Shown: positions 34,421 through 46,879, counted from the stretch's first letter. The stretch: DNA of 64,000 nt from Vicugna pacos (GCF_048564905.1 NC_132996.1:42208001-42272000); one strand, 5' to 3'. Notes: generated from the sequence alone by a model not told the origin. Numbers and translations: made by a program.

Positions 34421-34889
34421 TCCATTATTACGATTTTATGAGCATCATAAATCACAGATTAATATGAGGAAGAAGATACTTTTAAAAATTTTCATGAGAA
34501 GCGGGTGTTTGAAACGTTCTTGAGGAGATATGCCAGCACAAGTTGCATATCTCTGTACAGGCACATACACTGTTTCACTTTCAAAGCTTCAGCGTTTGTT
34601 ATCTAGTTATGCACGCTTTTAGCCAGGTCCCTTTGTACTGTATTGAATAGATGGCCTCTGCAGCTGAATCACTCTGGGGAGTGCACTCGCTGTGCACAAT
34701 ATGCACCAGACCATCAGCTGTCTGGAGCTGACATCCCTGTGTCCAATTGTGAGACGCTCCTCACAACAATCACCCAGTATTGGTAGAAATGTGAAACTGT
34801 CTATGGTTATAATTATTTCAGGCTATTAGAAAGACTAGATAATACTTTCTGAAATTTTTAAAATTTTCCCCTACCCCAGTGATTAGGCT
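34421..34889. other. Unassigned non-coding DNA
   Basis: No feature recognised. Confidence 0.5.
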
Positions 34890-34984
34890 TACTAAATCAC
34901 TGGATGTCAAGGCAGAGTAAAAGCCATGGGATTTGAAAACCTAGGTGAAAACCCCATCTTTATAAAACTTAATAACCCCTGTGA
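34890..34984 (+). repeat. MIR fragment
   Basis: 'gcagagtaaaagccatgggatttgaaaacctaggtgaaaacccc', then 'ataacccctgtgagtg', in sense MIR order. It abuts the LTR relic to the right. Confidence 0.4.
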
Positions 34985-35460
34985 GTGTCTTTGTAAATTA
35001 TTGCAGTAATTCTGTGTAACAAAGGATTCCAAGTCACAGTGGCGTACAACAGCAAGTATCTATTTTTTCTGACTCACAGATCTGTGGATTGGCTAGGGTT
35101 CTGATGGGTTCAGCAAAAATAATTGGCTGGGCTTAACTTCAGAGAGTGGTTGGGTTTAGGTATATTCCAGATACCTATTTGTTCCCTTTTGGCATTCAGC
35201 TACGGACATTTTCTTCTCAGGGTCATGACTGAAGCCCAAGAGCTAAGTCAACTTATGCAAGAACATTTAAATCATCGGCTTGTGTTTCAGTCTCTAATCT
35301 TTCATTGGTCAAAGCACGTGGTCAAGCACAGCATCCACCGGGGATACACCTGGGTTCAGCTGGAAGAGCGGGAGCTATTACAGGTATTACAGCAGGGAGT
35401 CCTTTATCGTGGTAAGTTGACCTTACACCAGTTTAGCCAGAGCTGGTCAGTTAAGGTCTG
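34985..35460 (-). repeat. Fossil LTR, ERVL-like, antisense
   Basis: 'ttctgtgtaacaaaggattccaagtcacagtggcgtacaacagcaag', 'gattggctagggttctgatgggttcagc', 'ctttcattggtcaaagcacgtggtcaagcacagc' follow the antisense order of an old ERVL-class LTR that begins 'ttgctgcgtaacaaaccaccccaaaacttagtgg'. It looks like a solo LTR. The 113-codon frame at 35123-35464 falls within it and is not a gene. The distal edge is approximate. Confidence 0.6.
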
Positions 35461-37384
35461 GTAAAGGGGTGCAGGCGAATCCGAAGAAGCTGGGGTGAGG
35501 GTTGGAGGAGGTTACACGGATGAATCTGACCTGGTTTGTGTTCTCAAGCGACTGGTGCTGATGTTGGTTGAAACAGCCTGGTAGACATGATTTTATAATT
35601 AAAGGTGGTAACTGCTGTCTTGAAGATAAAATGATAGGGATTCTCAGTGAACCGACAGGTATTTTAAATAATTAGCTCCAGGAAAACTTCCTAGTTTACA
35701 CTTACTTGAAAGGAAAGGGATGGGAGAGTTAATTCAGAGCTAGTATTGTATCCTACGATCGGGGGAGAATGTGCAGGGCTAATGTCTTTTGTCCTCCAGT
35801 TTCCTAGTGTCCTTTGTAAAGCCAGGGTTTTGGTCTTTTAATGGATAAGAATCATTGGTCAAATAGTTTTCCAGTAAAGTAGTGAATCAAAAGGGTTGTC
35901 TGGTGGCATTTTTAGCTGGGTAAAATACTATAAAGTTATAAATTAACTTGGGGGAACTTGTGATAAAGCTGTTACTATTTTTTAATCTGGATACAGGATT
36001 TGGATTCAGTTACTGATGGATATGCATTCCAGGGGCATTCACTTCTTCCACTTCCCTCCAACTTTCCCACTTACTTTTCCCGATAGAATGTTTCAGGTTG
36101 AAAAGCAATCATTCTTCTTCTTTACTCAAGGCATTTATTTTTATAGGATATATGACTTAGAAACCTTTTGCTCTCTTAAAAGAGCCATAATGATCACTCT
36201 TTGTAGCTGACCTGCCACTGTTTAAGGGAGACTTGGTGCTGAGAAAGGAAGAAAGAGAAGAAAAGTGTGTCTAATTCACAAATGATAAAATATGGCCCCA
36301 AAGTGGTTAGTGTACCTGCATTGTGATCTAAGAGTTCTGCAAAGTGTCAAAGGTGACAACATCAAGTGATTTTCTTGGCTGTGATCATCTATGAAAAATC
36401 TATGGATGATCACATTGGGGGGTCTAGACCTAATTAGCTTTGCTATTGGCATTTTCTATATGCGTAGTATAAGCCTAGTGGTCACTTTAATTATAACCGT
36501 CCATACTGCTGTGTCTGATAGGAATTCATGGCCAACACTTGGGGCTTTAGATTCCAGCCCAGTTCATTTGAACTGTGGTCCTATAACTCCTAATGACTTA
36601 GAATTTTTAAAGCACCAATGTGAATTCCACTCTTACATTCATAGGAAGTGTTTTTAATTTGCTCATACAAAAAGAAAGAAATTGGTTTAATAATTTGACT
36701 GTCTTGTTCACTAAAATGCTTATTTTACAATAATAAACTGAAAAGTCAAAAATGTTTTAAAACATCTTTAAGACAATTACATAAAGCTCATGGGCTTAAA
36801 TATTAAAGTAACATTGCCGAGTTGAGAGGAATGGAAGATGATCCAAATGTCTTAACTGATTTTCAAACAAGAGCTTGAATCTTTTTCCTATTTTAGAGTT
36901 TAAACTGAGAAAGGGGGAATATTGACTCTATTAAAACCAGTGCGTGAGAGTGGAAGCTAGTCTGTTAGAGGTACGGAAGCCGTGTCAGGCAACGAGGCTT
37001 CATTTCTGTCTGGGCTGTAAACACTCCGATTTTGATGCAGTGCAGAGCAAAACCACAACTTGCTATTCCAAACCCACACATTCTGAGCTGCATCAGCTTT
37101 GAAATTCAAACGCCAGATAATTTGGAAATCACTTTTGAGGAGGAAATATATTAGGGTGCATTTTCCCTTGTCGGACTGGATTGATGGCAAAGCCTTTGCG
37201 TATTTACCGTTTAGAAGAGGCAGTGAGCAGGATCGGCTCTCATCTGTGTGTAAGATAAATTGACTGGCTTGGTTGGCGTGGAATGTAGGTTCACAGAATT
37301 TCAGAGAGCACTCTTGCCAGGAACCCTACGATCTTAAAGCAGCATCATCTCTTTAGCCACAGGAGAGAGTCCTAGCACTTCTCA
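35461..37384. other. Unassigned non-coding DNA
   Basis: No repeat or exon named in about 1.9 kb. 36950-37260 is repeat-free-looking with higher sequence complexity, and could be a conserved non-coding element (speculative). Confidence 0.4.
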
Positions 37385-37530
37385 ATCTTAATCCTTTGAG
37401 TTGTTGATCTGTAAAAATGATAAGAATAGTATCTATCCATCTTAAAGAGTTGAGGTGAAGATTAAATAAAATAGACGAAGTTTCTCTGCAGTGCTCGGAA
37501 CATCTGAGATGCCTGTTACACGCCGATTTC
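37385..37530 (+). repeat. MIR SINE fragment
   Basis: 'gatctgtaaaaatgataagaatagtatctatccatcttaaagagttgaggtgaagattaaataa', then 'agtgctcggaac', in sense MIR order. Confidence 0.65.
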
Positions 37531-37932
37531 TTCCATCCGTTTACACAGGTATCAGTCTTCCTCTGTGATTACCGGTAGACAATATGAGCCAGTGAAGCAA
37601 GTACATGGAAGACAAAAGATATTGAGATATTGGTGTCACCACTAAATGTCACCCCTGCCTGGTTATGCTGCCTCTTAAAATAATCTATTAACTATACTTG
37701 ACTGACCTTTTCAATTAATTCTTACTTGAAATCTAACCTTTTTGATAATTCTTATGTCCCTTTGTTTATTCCACTATATTTTGGGATTGTGGATGCATTT
37801 TAAGGTTGTATTTATTTTGGCTAAAGACACTATCTATGTGATTTTTATAATACGTATAAGATTCGTAGCATTTTATGAGTAATGAGAATGTTTTAAAGTC
37901 TTATGGGCATCTTTTTCTACTTTATGCAAATT

Positions 37933-38928
37933 GAAAAACTGAGGACTTTATTTTTTTATTGAAGTATAGTTGATTTACAGTATTATATTAGTTTTAGGTA
38001 TACAAAACAATGATTCAGTATTTTAATAGATTACACTCCATTTAAAATTATTACAAAGTAATGGATATATTTTCCCTGTGCTGTAAAATATGTCCTTGTT
38101 TCTTATCTATTTAATACATTGTAGTTTATATCTCCTAATCCTACACTCCTGTCTCGCCCCTCTCCCCTCACCACTGGTAACCATTGGTTTGTTCCCTGTC
38201 TGTGACTCTGTTTCTGTTTTGTTATATACATTCATTTGTTTTATATTTTTGATTCCACGTATAAGTGACAAAAAAAGTCTTATTTATCCATTCATCTGTT
38301 GATGGACACTTAGGTTGCTTCCATTTCTTGGCTATTGTAAATTATGCCCTGAACACTGAGGTGCATATATTTTTTCAAATTAGTGTTTTAATTTTTTTTT
38401 TTTGAATCTGTACCCAAGGGTAGAATTGCTAGACTATATGGTAGTTCTGTTTTTAGTTTTTTGAGGAACCTCCATACTGTTTTCCATAGTGGCTACCTTA
38501 ATTTACATTCCCACCAATAGTGTACAAGGGTTCCCTTTTCTCCACATCCTCACTAATATTTCTTACTTGTGGTCTTTTTGATGATAGCCATTCTGACAGG
38601 TATGAGGCTATCTCACTGTTTTGATTTGCATTTCTCTGCTCACTAGCAGTGTTGAGCATCTTTTCATTTGCCTGTTGGCTTTCTGTATGTCTTCTTTGGA
38701 AAAATCTGTTCAGGTATTCTGTCCATTTTTAATCAGGTTATTTGGTTTTTGATACTGAGTTGTATGAGCTATCTGTATAGTTTGGTTATTAACTGTTAGT
38801 CATATCGGTTGTGAATATCTTCTCCCATTCAGTAGGTTTTCTTTTCATTTTTTTCCATGGTTTCCTTTGATGTGCAAAAGCTTTTAAGTTTATTTAGATC
38901 TCATTCGTTTATGGAAAACTGAGGTCTT
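37933..38928 (-). repeat. L1 LINE, antisense, with 16-bp target-site duplication
   Basis: The L1 body is about 37949-38912, flanked by GAAAAACTGAGGACTT (37933-37948) and GGAAAACTGAGGTCTT (38913-38928), 14 of 16 identical. The interior is antisense L1 from 'attgaagtatagttgatttacag' through 'ccaccactggtaaccattgg'-type text, 'cattcatctgttgatggacacttaggttgc', 'cattcccaccaatagtgtacaagggttcc' and 'gatgtgcaaaagcttttaagttta'. A short internal deletion shows near 38270, where 'gataagtgac' jumps to 'ttatttatccattcatctg'. ORF2 is broken. Confidence 0.92.
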
Positions 38929-39339
38929 GCAGTCATTTTGTCTGAAAATCTTTATAATTAATCTCAAATTGAATTTGTTAGTTTGCTTTAATTTTAATTT
39001 TTAAAGGAAATTTGAGCATTAAACAAAAGTGGTTTCAGGGGAACCTTTTTAAAGTGCCCTGTTACCACCTCAGATATGCATTCATTTGCCTTAATAAGAA
39101 CCTGGGTCTTCTGAGATGTGGTCCAGTGCTGCTTAGATCATATGACCTGATTTTCAGGGTGAGATGGGGATGCGATCACCACAGGCTTCATGAACTTCAG
39201 ATAACAAGAAGTGGTAAAACAGAAGACACCTCAACTTGCAGAACAAGCTAACAGGAATCCTGCCTAATTTTAGGAGGAGTGTGTGTGTCCCACCTGCACA
39301 CACACACAGTCCCCTGCAGCATTTTGACCACATTTGTAT
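38929..39339. other. Unassigned non-coding DNA
   Basis: Contains a short GT/CA patch with complementary halves (39281-39310). No gene seen. Confidence 0.5.
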
Positions 39340-39472
39340 TTTCTTGCTTGTCACACTGGACTTCTATGATTGTCCCTCCCCCACCAGACTGAAGGTAGTT
39401 ACCAAGTCTTGTTCATCTCTATGCTTTACAGCTATGATCTGGCGTATAGCAGGTCTTCAGCAAATTTTGAAA
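39340..39472 (+). repeat. L2 LINE 3' end
   Basis: 'ccccaccagactgaaggtagttaccaagtcttgttcatctctatg', then 'ctggcgtatagcaggtcttcagcaaat', matches the L2 3' terminus. Confidence 0.6.
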
Positions 39473-39609
39473 AAAGCACCAAATGATTGCAGTGGGGGGA
39501 GCTATATATTTAAAAAGAAAACCTTTGGGTGACTTCCCAATACAAAACACATCCAGTCTGATTTTTTCAGCTTACGGAGCAAGCTACATTATAATTTAAT
39601 GACACTATT

Positions 39610-40000
39610 GATTCTGAAGGGTGTTTAAGACATCTGCTTTCTTCCTGCCAATGATCTGCTTGGCTGACTTCCTTCAAATTTATGCTCATACCTTAGCTTC
39701 TCAAGGAGGCCTGTCTTGACTACCTATTTTTAATACTGCTGCATGTTCCTCTGCCTCATTCCTGCTACCCCCAGTGCCCTTTACCTGTTCTCTGCTTCCT
39801 TCTTCCAAAATCCTTTTACTTTCCAAAATCCTACATCATCATATTACTTATTATAGTTACCTTTTACTGGCCCTCTCCTGGGAGAAGCGTGTACATTTCA
39901 TTAGGGCACATTGCTGATTCGTTCGCTGGTATTTGCCCAGTGCCTTGAATTATGTCCAGCACATAGCAGGAATTCAATAAATATTTGTTGAAGATTTAAG
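39610..40000 (+). repeat. L2 LINE 3' region
   Basis: 'gcatgttcctctgcctcattcctgc', 'cctacatcatcatattacttattatag', 'gtgtacatttcattagggcac' and 'gtccagcacatagcaggaattcaataaatatttgttgaag' follow the L2 3' order in full. It is the best preserved L2 in the window. Confidence 0.78.
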
Positions 40001-40374
40001 ATACTTAAACAACAAAGAATGACTCAGCTTTGATCCCTACAACATGTCTCTAAAGCAGAAGTTAGAATTTAGACATTGTACATAGATTTGCCATAACAAG
40101 GCTGGAAAAGCAAGAGGTCTAGTTATCAGAAAAGAAATTTATCCCCGTGTCCAAAATCAGATCTGCTGAAGTTTTGCCACAGTTGAGCGGGGTTTCCTTC
40201 TGTGTTAGCACCGTGGGGCATCCTGTGCTGTGAGTGATCTCCGTGGTTTTCCCACCTCCTTTCCCTCTCCCTTTGTCACTTGGCTCGGCCTGCTGCTTCT
40301 ACGCTTTTTCTTGCTTAACTGTATTATGTCTTGTACTGCTCGCTGTCTCTCAGAAGGACTAAAGTTAAGGGTTT
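40001..40374. other. Unassigned non-coding DNA
   Basis: No feature recognised. Confidence 0.5.
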
Positions 40375-40605
40375 GTGAATGTGGGCTCTGAATTCAAACT
40401 GCTTGTCTCTTTACCTTGAACCTGTCTTTACTAGCTGAGTGTGAGACTCTGGGCCATTTTCTTTACTGTTCTGTACCTCAATGTTTGCATCCTGAAAAAT
40501 TGAGATAATACTTGCATCATTTTTTTGTAGGCCTGTTTTATGGATAAATACGACCTTTTGTGAAGCACTGGTAACAATGTCTAGCGTATAGTAAACTCAT
40601 GGCAA
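40375..40605 (+). repeat. MIR SINE, nearly full length
   Basis: 'gtgggctctgaattcaaactgcttg', 'tactagctgagtgtgagactctgggc', 'ctgtacctcaatgtttgcatcctgaaaaattgagataatac', 'gtgaagcactggtaacaatgtctagcgtatagtaaactc', in sense MIR order. Confidence 0.8.
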
Positions 40606-40639
40606 AAACTCTCAAGACTAAAATGAAAGCCATTTTAGT

Positions 40640-40765
40640 TTTGGCTTAAGTGGATTATAAATTTATTGAGTTTAAGGACTATCCTGGCTTCATATTATTC
40701 TGATTGCCCTCTAGAACATACTAGCAAACAGTATACCTATTTATTGAATGATTCATTAGCCTTTA
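40640..40765 (+). repeat. L2 LINE 3' end
   Basis: 'gagtttaaggactatcctggcttcatattattctg', then 'gaacatactagcaaacagtatacctatttattgaatgattc', matches a diverged L2 terminus. Confidence 0.5.
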
Positions 40766-40885
40766 TCGCCCTGTTTGGCTGGTTTCAACTACTGTGAAGG
40801 CAAATGCTCTCATGATGTCTCTAAAGACAGCTACAAAATTATAAAATAAAATGAGTTTCACTCGCTGATGATATTAGCTCTCTTT

Positions 40886-41100
40886 TGTTTTTTTTTAATG
40901 TTTAATTTTTTAATTGAAGTATAGTTGTTTACAATGCTCCAGGTGTACATCAAAGTGATTTAGTTGTGTGTATATATATATGTGTGTGTGTGTGTATGTT
41001 CATTTTCAGATTCTTTTCCATTATAGGTTATTATAAGATATTGAGTATAGTGTCATGTGATGTACAATAGGTCCGTGTTGTTAATATGTGTTCTTACTAT
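40886..41100 (-). repeat. L1 LINE 3' end, antisense
   Basis: 'ttttttaattgaagtatagttgtttacaatg', 'ccaggtgtacatcaaagtgatttag', 'gattcttttccattataggttattataagatattgag' is antisense artiodactyl-type L1 3' UTR. A TA/TG microsatellite (40966-40997) has expanded inside. It is strongly 5'-truncated, to about 215 bases. Confidence 0.85.
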
Positions 41101-41849
41101 ACTAACATTTTTTTTGAGGAACCTGGAGTGAAAATACTTGTTATTGTTGATTCTCAGAGCTATTAACTTCCTGATTCTTTGGTCTAAACCTGACATCACT
41201 CAGCTGAAATCCTAACATTTGTCATCACCTCCCACCCCAGCTAAAGGACGCTAGGATATACATGCAGTCAAATTAAGTTGGCTTTATTATTTGCTGCAAC
41301 AAAGGACATTTCACATGATTGAGGATAGTAGTTACCTCAACAAGAAATCATTGAGGACGGCTTTGGTGTGATTTTGTCTTGTGTTAAGTGACTTGGGAGG
41401 TTTCAGATGAAGCAGGAGTCTCTTCTGGGTTATGTACTTTTATGAGGAAGGGGTAACTGCATGATTGGGGCATTGTAATAATTTTTTATCTAGGAATCAG
41501 TAGAAATTAAGCAAAGCTAAGTCATAATTTCTAAAGAAGCAGTAGCCACTGAAAGTGGGGAATGTTGGATTTTTTTTGTCTCTTTGCGCTGTGCTGTTAT
41601 TTTCACCTGTGCTCACCCATGACTTAAAAGTTATATTACTTTGGTCTCACTCTCTCCTGATCACTGAAAAATTCATGTGAAACTGTTTACGTACATCGGG
41701 AGAACACCACGGTCTAAATATCAGAGCCAGGTCAGATATCAGGTAGAAGTTGTCAGGGCTGCTTTTTTTCCTATAACCCCCTGTGGCTCTTGTCAACTTT
41801 TCTGCTTCATTCGTCAAACTCCCAGGAATCATACGGGTCTTGTTCTGAC
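41101..41849. other. Unassigned non-coding DNA
   Basis: No exon or repeat recognised. Confidence 0.45.
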
Positions 41850-42305
41850 ATTTCACTCATCCACCTAGTCTACCTGCTCCCTAGACTTGCTCATGCTTTC
41901 TGCGCCCCACCCACCATGCACCCTTTCCCTTCTAGTGTTAGGTTAGCCTCACATCAGAGTAAATGTCGTCTCATCTCTTTGGCTATCTGGACCAGACTGG
42001 TGAGTTTCCCCGTGGAGAGGAAGCCTGCAGGCTCATCAGACTTCCACACTAGGTCTGCCGTCAGCTTCTCTCTCCTTCCCTCCAGGTGGCACTACCAAGA
42101 CTTTAGTAAACCTGTAGGAGCACCTGTCCAAGCCATGAGTTCATGTATACTCTCTTGTGTTTCTGATCATTTGAGGCATATCTGTTTCAGCACGACTAGA
42201 TGTTGTCTCCCACAGACAGGAACCAAGTCTGCTTTTATCTCTCACAAGCTGTGGTGCAGTAATGAGCATGCCCAGACAGTCAGGAAAGGCTTTACAGAAT
42301 GATTG
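41850..42305 (+). repeat. Possible L2 LINE 3' region
   Basis: 'cactaggtctgccg', 'ttccctccaggtggcactacc', and the end 'gactagatgttgtctcccacagacaggaaccaagtctgcttttatctctcac' then 'agaatgattgg' resemble the L2 3' terminus. The 170-codon open frame at 41790-42302, the longest in the window, overlaps this block and has no recognisable domain. I regard it as an accident of a pyrimidine-rich sequence. Confidence 0.4.
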
Positions 42306-44949
42306 GTTTGAATACCAGAAAATAGGAGAGTTTATTATCACCATGAAAGTAAGCCACCTTCCACATAGTACTTTTTCCTAGACAATAAGAAATATATTCT
42401 GGTTAAATGTGGAAAGGGAAAAACAGAATGAAACAAAACAAAAGAAAACAAGCAGTTTAATTCTGATTCTGTTAATTTTTTTTGGTAATTGCAAGACTTT
42501 TCAGATTTGTTTTAAAATTTCTGTTCTCATTTTCCATTTCCCATAGCCCTATATTTCTGTAAGCTTCTCTGCTTCCTACTGGTTGATCATAAATCATTGC
42601 AGAGAGTCTATGTTTTTGCCAATATTGTATCCTACTTCGGGATTAGGAGGCTCCAAAAGTCATTCCCAAAAGTTTGTTTTAACCACTTCTGTGGGGACAC
42701 TTCCCAATCATACTCTCTTTTGAGATCTTTGTTTGGCAGAATCTTCAATTTTTCCCTTAAAAAAAAAAACCTCAAGTAATAATACTAAATAAAAATGTGT
42801 TCTGTTTATTTGAAAACTGCACGGATGGGCAACAATCACAGCTTTAAGAATGTACCTATTAGCATTGGTATTCTGGTTAATTTTGCCCTGTTCTTTGTAT
42901 TTTGCCTTTATTAACAAAATAAATAAATGGAAAATAACTAAATGAAAGCCTTCTGAAAGGAGAAAATACTTTATTCTCTGCATTGTTTGCACATAAAAAG
43001 AATATCTCTTATTACTGGGGAAAAAAACCCTATTTTCATTTGAGCTCAAAATGTGTAACTTCTCATAGTTCACTGGATTTACTAAATGCTTGACATTAAA
43101 AATGGAGACACTTCAGAACATATAATTACTGTTATTTGCTTAAATACATAATTTCTTTTCCTTGTCTCTTTTACTTGCCTCTCACCTAATTAAATACGAT
43201 GAGGAATGTACCTTTTAAAATACATCAGTGCATTCCTTTAAAGAGAATGCTAGTCCTATTCTGTGCCTCAGTAGGTTATGTGAGGTAGTTATGAATTGTT
43301 CATGCTCCTTTTTACTTTTTCTGCTCAATTTTATGTTGGTAACATCAATGATAACTGCTGGATCCAAGGAAAATCAAACACGTCCTGTCTTCCCATATTG
43401 TAGACTTGTGAGGTTGACTCATGGGGGCAGACCACATGGGAGAGCCTGAAACCCAGAGGCGGTCCTGTCAGCTAATACTCAGGGGTGAGGCGGACGCAGA
43501 CTGAGTTGGAAGTGATGGAATATGGCTCAGATGGTGAAGGTGGGTGGTTAACAGCATGGAAAGAATTCACAGGTAGAAATCTGGGCTATAGACAAGTTTA
43601 GTAAGAAACCACTAGACTTAGGAGGTAATGAAGCAGCATAATAGGGAAGAAGAAAGTCACTGAATATTCAGGAAGGTAGGAAGACACCAGCTGAGCTTCT
43701 GGTCTTCAGTTCTTAAGGCAGAATCCCAGTTCGGTTTGTTACCGAGTCTGAGGGAGTGACTACGCCACAAGAACAAGACGGGTTTCAGTCTAGGCTGTTC
43801 TTGGAGGACAAGGGAAAGACAGGGCCAAGAGCTGGGTGAGTCGGTTTTATACATTTAAAAGTACTTAATATTCTCTGATTATGGAGATGCAGCTTGGTCT
43901 CTGATCACTGATTGGAACAGCGTCTACAGATGGGAATCGAACGGTACCAGCAAAGGCAGGCAGAGCTGGTTTACAGGGCAAAGGATGAGAGGCCTTGCTG
44001 TTACGGTGGTCGCTCGATCAGTGTTAACTGAGGTAAAGCATAGTCAATGAATTGGTGGCTGCGGAGCATAGGTGCCTCCCTGGGACCTTGTCTTGCTACA
44101 TAGGATTATTCGAACTTCATGCCATGTTTTAACGTCAGTGTTTTAGGTGCTGAGTGTATCTTCCATACAGTTTCTATCCATTTCATTCTTCAAGGAAGTA
44201 GGCACTTTATTGGATCTTTCTCCCCTCCTGCACCTGGAAGTTCCTAAGACCACTCATTCATGCCGATTTCCAGCAACAGACACGACCCATTTTGTCAAGC
44301 TCTTACTATATCACTTTGGTTAGCTGCCTCACAATCTGGTGACTAACACAGTCTTTAGAGCACAAAGCTGGACATTCTTGGGAAAGAAAAAAAATGAGAT
44401 ATTATTTGCCTTTAAGGCGTTTTCATTCTTCCGAGGGAAGGCATGACTAGAATGAAGAGGAACAGAAAACATGGAAAGAACATTGTTCAGATCTAGAACA
44501 TATTAGGTGTAGAAATTTTTATTAATTTACCAATGAAGTGTCTTGGAAACTGAAGAATGTATGTGTCAGGAAGGAGGCAGTGACGCAGTCAGGGAGAATG
44601 AGGAGGAAGAAAGGCCCTGGGATCTGAGAACAAAGACGTTAGTGTGCTTGGTGAGCGTAGTTTCTGCAGAGTGTTGGGGTCCTGTGACTGCTCACCTTCC
44701 TGAGAAGAGTCCGCAACCCGCATTTTTCACTTACAGACCAGAATTATGTTAAAGGCTTTTACCTCTGACAGTCACATCACCTGAGTGAGTGATGTGTGAA
44801 AAACAGGAATTATTGGTGTTATCTGTACTTAGTTCACAGCCGTACAGAGCCTGCTTTGTTTTTGCAGATGTTTGAAACTCCATTATTATTAAATCTGTTT
44901 TATCTTATCCACCACGTGTTACCCACTAGAACCATTTTCAACACTGATG
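42306..44949. other. Unassigned non-coding DNA
   Basis: No confident repeat or exon in about 2.6 kb. A10 run near 42761-42770, opposite a 121-codon accidental frame. Purine-rich near 44560-44620. Confidence 0.4.
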
Positions 44950-45320
44950 TTGAATTTGGTTCTATTCTCAGAACACTTTTATTTTCCCATACCAAGCTTT
45001 GGCTCCCCTGGTTTCTTCTGTCTCAAATGCCCTCCCTGTTCCCCTTTCAAAAATTGGTCTATCTTTGAAATTCCTCCTATTTATAATGTTTTTTTTTAGG
45101 ACAACCTGAACCACCATATCTTCCCTCATCCTGGATTCTGTGTGTGTGTTGACGACTCATTTGTCACTTGACACACGTTGTCACGTTCTGAATTGTCATT
45201 CGGTGTGTTTTATCCTCCCTGCTGTATTACACAGTCACCTGAAGTTAGGACCGCTTTGTGTGCTACTTTGCATTTCCACATTGTTCTGTGCTTGTTTGAT
45301 GTGCACAGTCATTAAAGGCT
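44950..45320 (+). repeat. L2 LINE 3' region
   Basis: 'cttctgtctcaaatgccctccctgttccccttt', 'tttgaaattcctcctatttataatg', 'gtattacacagtcacctgaagtt', 'ccacattgttctgtgcttg', in L2 3' order. Confidence 0.5.
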
Positions 45321-45492
45321 GGGTGATGTTGTAGCTTTTGCATTGGACAGATCTGAATGTAAATCATAACTCTCAGGCCATGGTTTTCTAACTCTAAAAT
45401 GGGGATAAAGACACCTGCTTATCAGATTCACTATGAAAATTAAGATAATGTATGTTAACAGTTTGGCATTCCATAAACGCTAGTTCTCTTTC
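45321..45492 (+). repeat. MIR SINE
   Basis: 'gcattggacagatctgaatgtaaatcataactc', 'ctaactctaaaatggggataaagacacctgc', 'tatgaaaattaagataatgtatgttaacagtttggcattccataaacgc' follow the sense MIR order. Confidence 0.75.
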
Positions 45493-45914
45493 CTTGTCAA
45501 TTGCTTTGATAAGATCTAGCATCAGTAGGCGGTGCATCTTCAACAAGCTGTTCTGTTACCTTTGGCTAAACACATAGTCCTGCAGTAAATTTATTTTGAC
45601 CTTGCTTCTTCATTGGATACACAGTGAAAACTTGAATAACAAGAGCCGGACTTCATGGAATATATATCTAACCAGAAACATTGCTATGTTAGTTTTATCA
45701 TCCCCTGGATGTTTTTAAATGTGTAGAAATTGTTTAATTAAAATAACTAACAAAAATCAGAGTATAACCTCTATAATGTAAGTTCGTCTTCAAGCTCTTT
45801 CCACGGATCCTGTCGTCAGAAAAGACCTATTTTTGTTTCACTTACTAAAATAGAAAAGAAAGACTGATTTTTCAAATGATGTAGAGCATTCACCCAGTCA
45901 CCCTGTCCACTTGG
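45493..45914. other. Unassigned non-coding DNA
   Basis: No feature recognised. Confidence 0.5.
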
Positions 45915-46195
45915 TTAATGCCTCTTCGTTCTTCAGGTGTCAGCGTAGATACACCTGCCCTAAGAAGTAGCCTTTTCCGGTTGCCTGCGGTTGTGATTTG
46001 GAGCCCTGTGTGTCAGCTCTGTGTTAACCTTGGACAAGCGCAGTGCTTCCTGATTTGTCTGTATCCAGCCATAGAGAATAGGCTTCGTGACGGAAAGGCT
46101 CCTGTTCATCTCAGTCATTGATGGTTCCTTACCACCTAGCACTTCAGCCCCCTCAGAGGAGGCAGGCAGTAAGTGCTTGTTGAAAGCAGTAAACG
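45915..46195 (+). repeat. L2 LINE 3' end
   Basis: 'cttcgttcttcaggtgtcagcgtagatac', 'gaataggcttcgtgac', 'accacctagcacttcagcccc' and 'ggcaggcagtaagtgcttgttgaaag' follow the L2 3' order. Confidence 0.55.
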
Positions 46196-46879
46196 ATGGG
46201 TCCGTAGGAAGGAAGTTGCAATAAATATTAATTAACCAGGAAATTCAGTTCTTCAGTATAACCCACTTGTATCAAGTAGTCCAATTAAATTTGGGGGCAT
46301 TTAGATACAGTCCCTCAAATATAAAGAATATTGAATCATCTCACAGATATTAATTGAGTATCATGTGCATAGGGCTTGGATAGGTTCCGTAGAAGCATCT
46401 CTTGCTCAAAGATTGATAATAAAAGTCTGTACTCAGCACAAGATTGAAGGAAGTGAGTCTCTAGCAGAGCATTCAGGCTGAGACACTACTTGGCCATGAC
46501 ACCTCCGGGCCATGTTGGAGAGTTTACCTGAGTTAGAGGTGAGGCCAGCAGTGTAAACACAGAGAACGTGGCTGAAGCCACTGATAATCTGACTGAAATG
46601 GAAATTGGCCACAATTCACTTTACTATCCCTTGTAAGTAGAAATGTTGGGTGTCTTTTGCTTTTCTGTGGTTGGCTTTCATTCTGCATTTGCTCTTTGTG
46701 TACTGATGGTGAACTACTAGGATGGCTGGTGCTCAATGAATAATTTTCAACATTTGTATCATTGAACGAGAGCAGTTGCTGAGATAAAGAGCTCCTGGTG
46801 AGAAGCAGAACATGATATTCATGAAATTGAAGCATCTTTTTGTCTTTGTTTTTATTTTCTTCAAAATGGGAATTGATTA
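46196..46879. other. Unassigned non-coding DNA
   Basis: No feature recognised. Confidence 0.5.

Noticed and set aside
35123-35464. 113-codon plus-strand frame
   Set aside because: It lies within an antisense fossil LTR. The apparent protein is not a host product.
41790-42302. 170-codon open frame, the longest in the window
   Set aside because: No domain, skewed Ser/Cys/His-rich composition, no splice or promoter context, and it overlaps L2-like 3' sequence.
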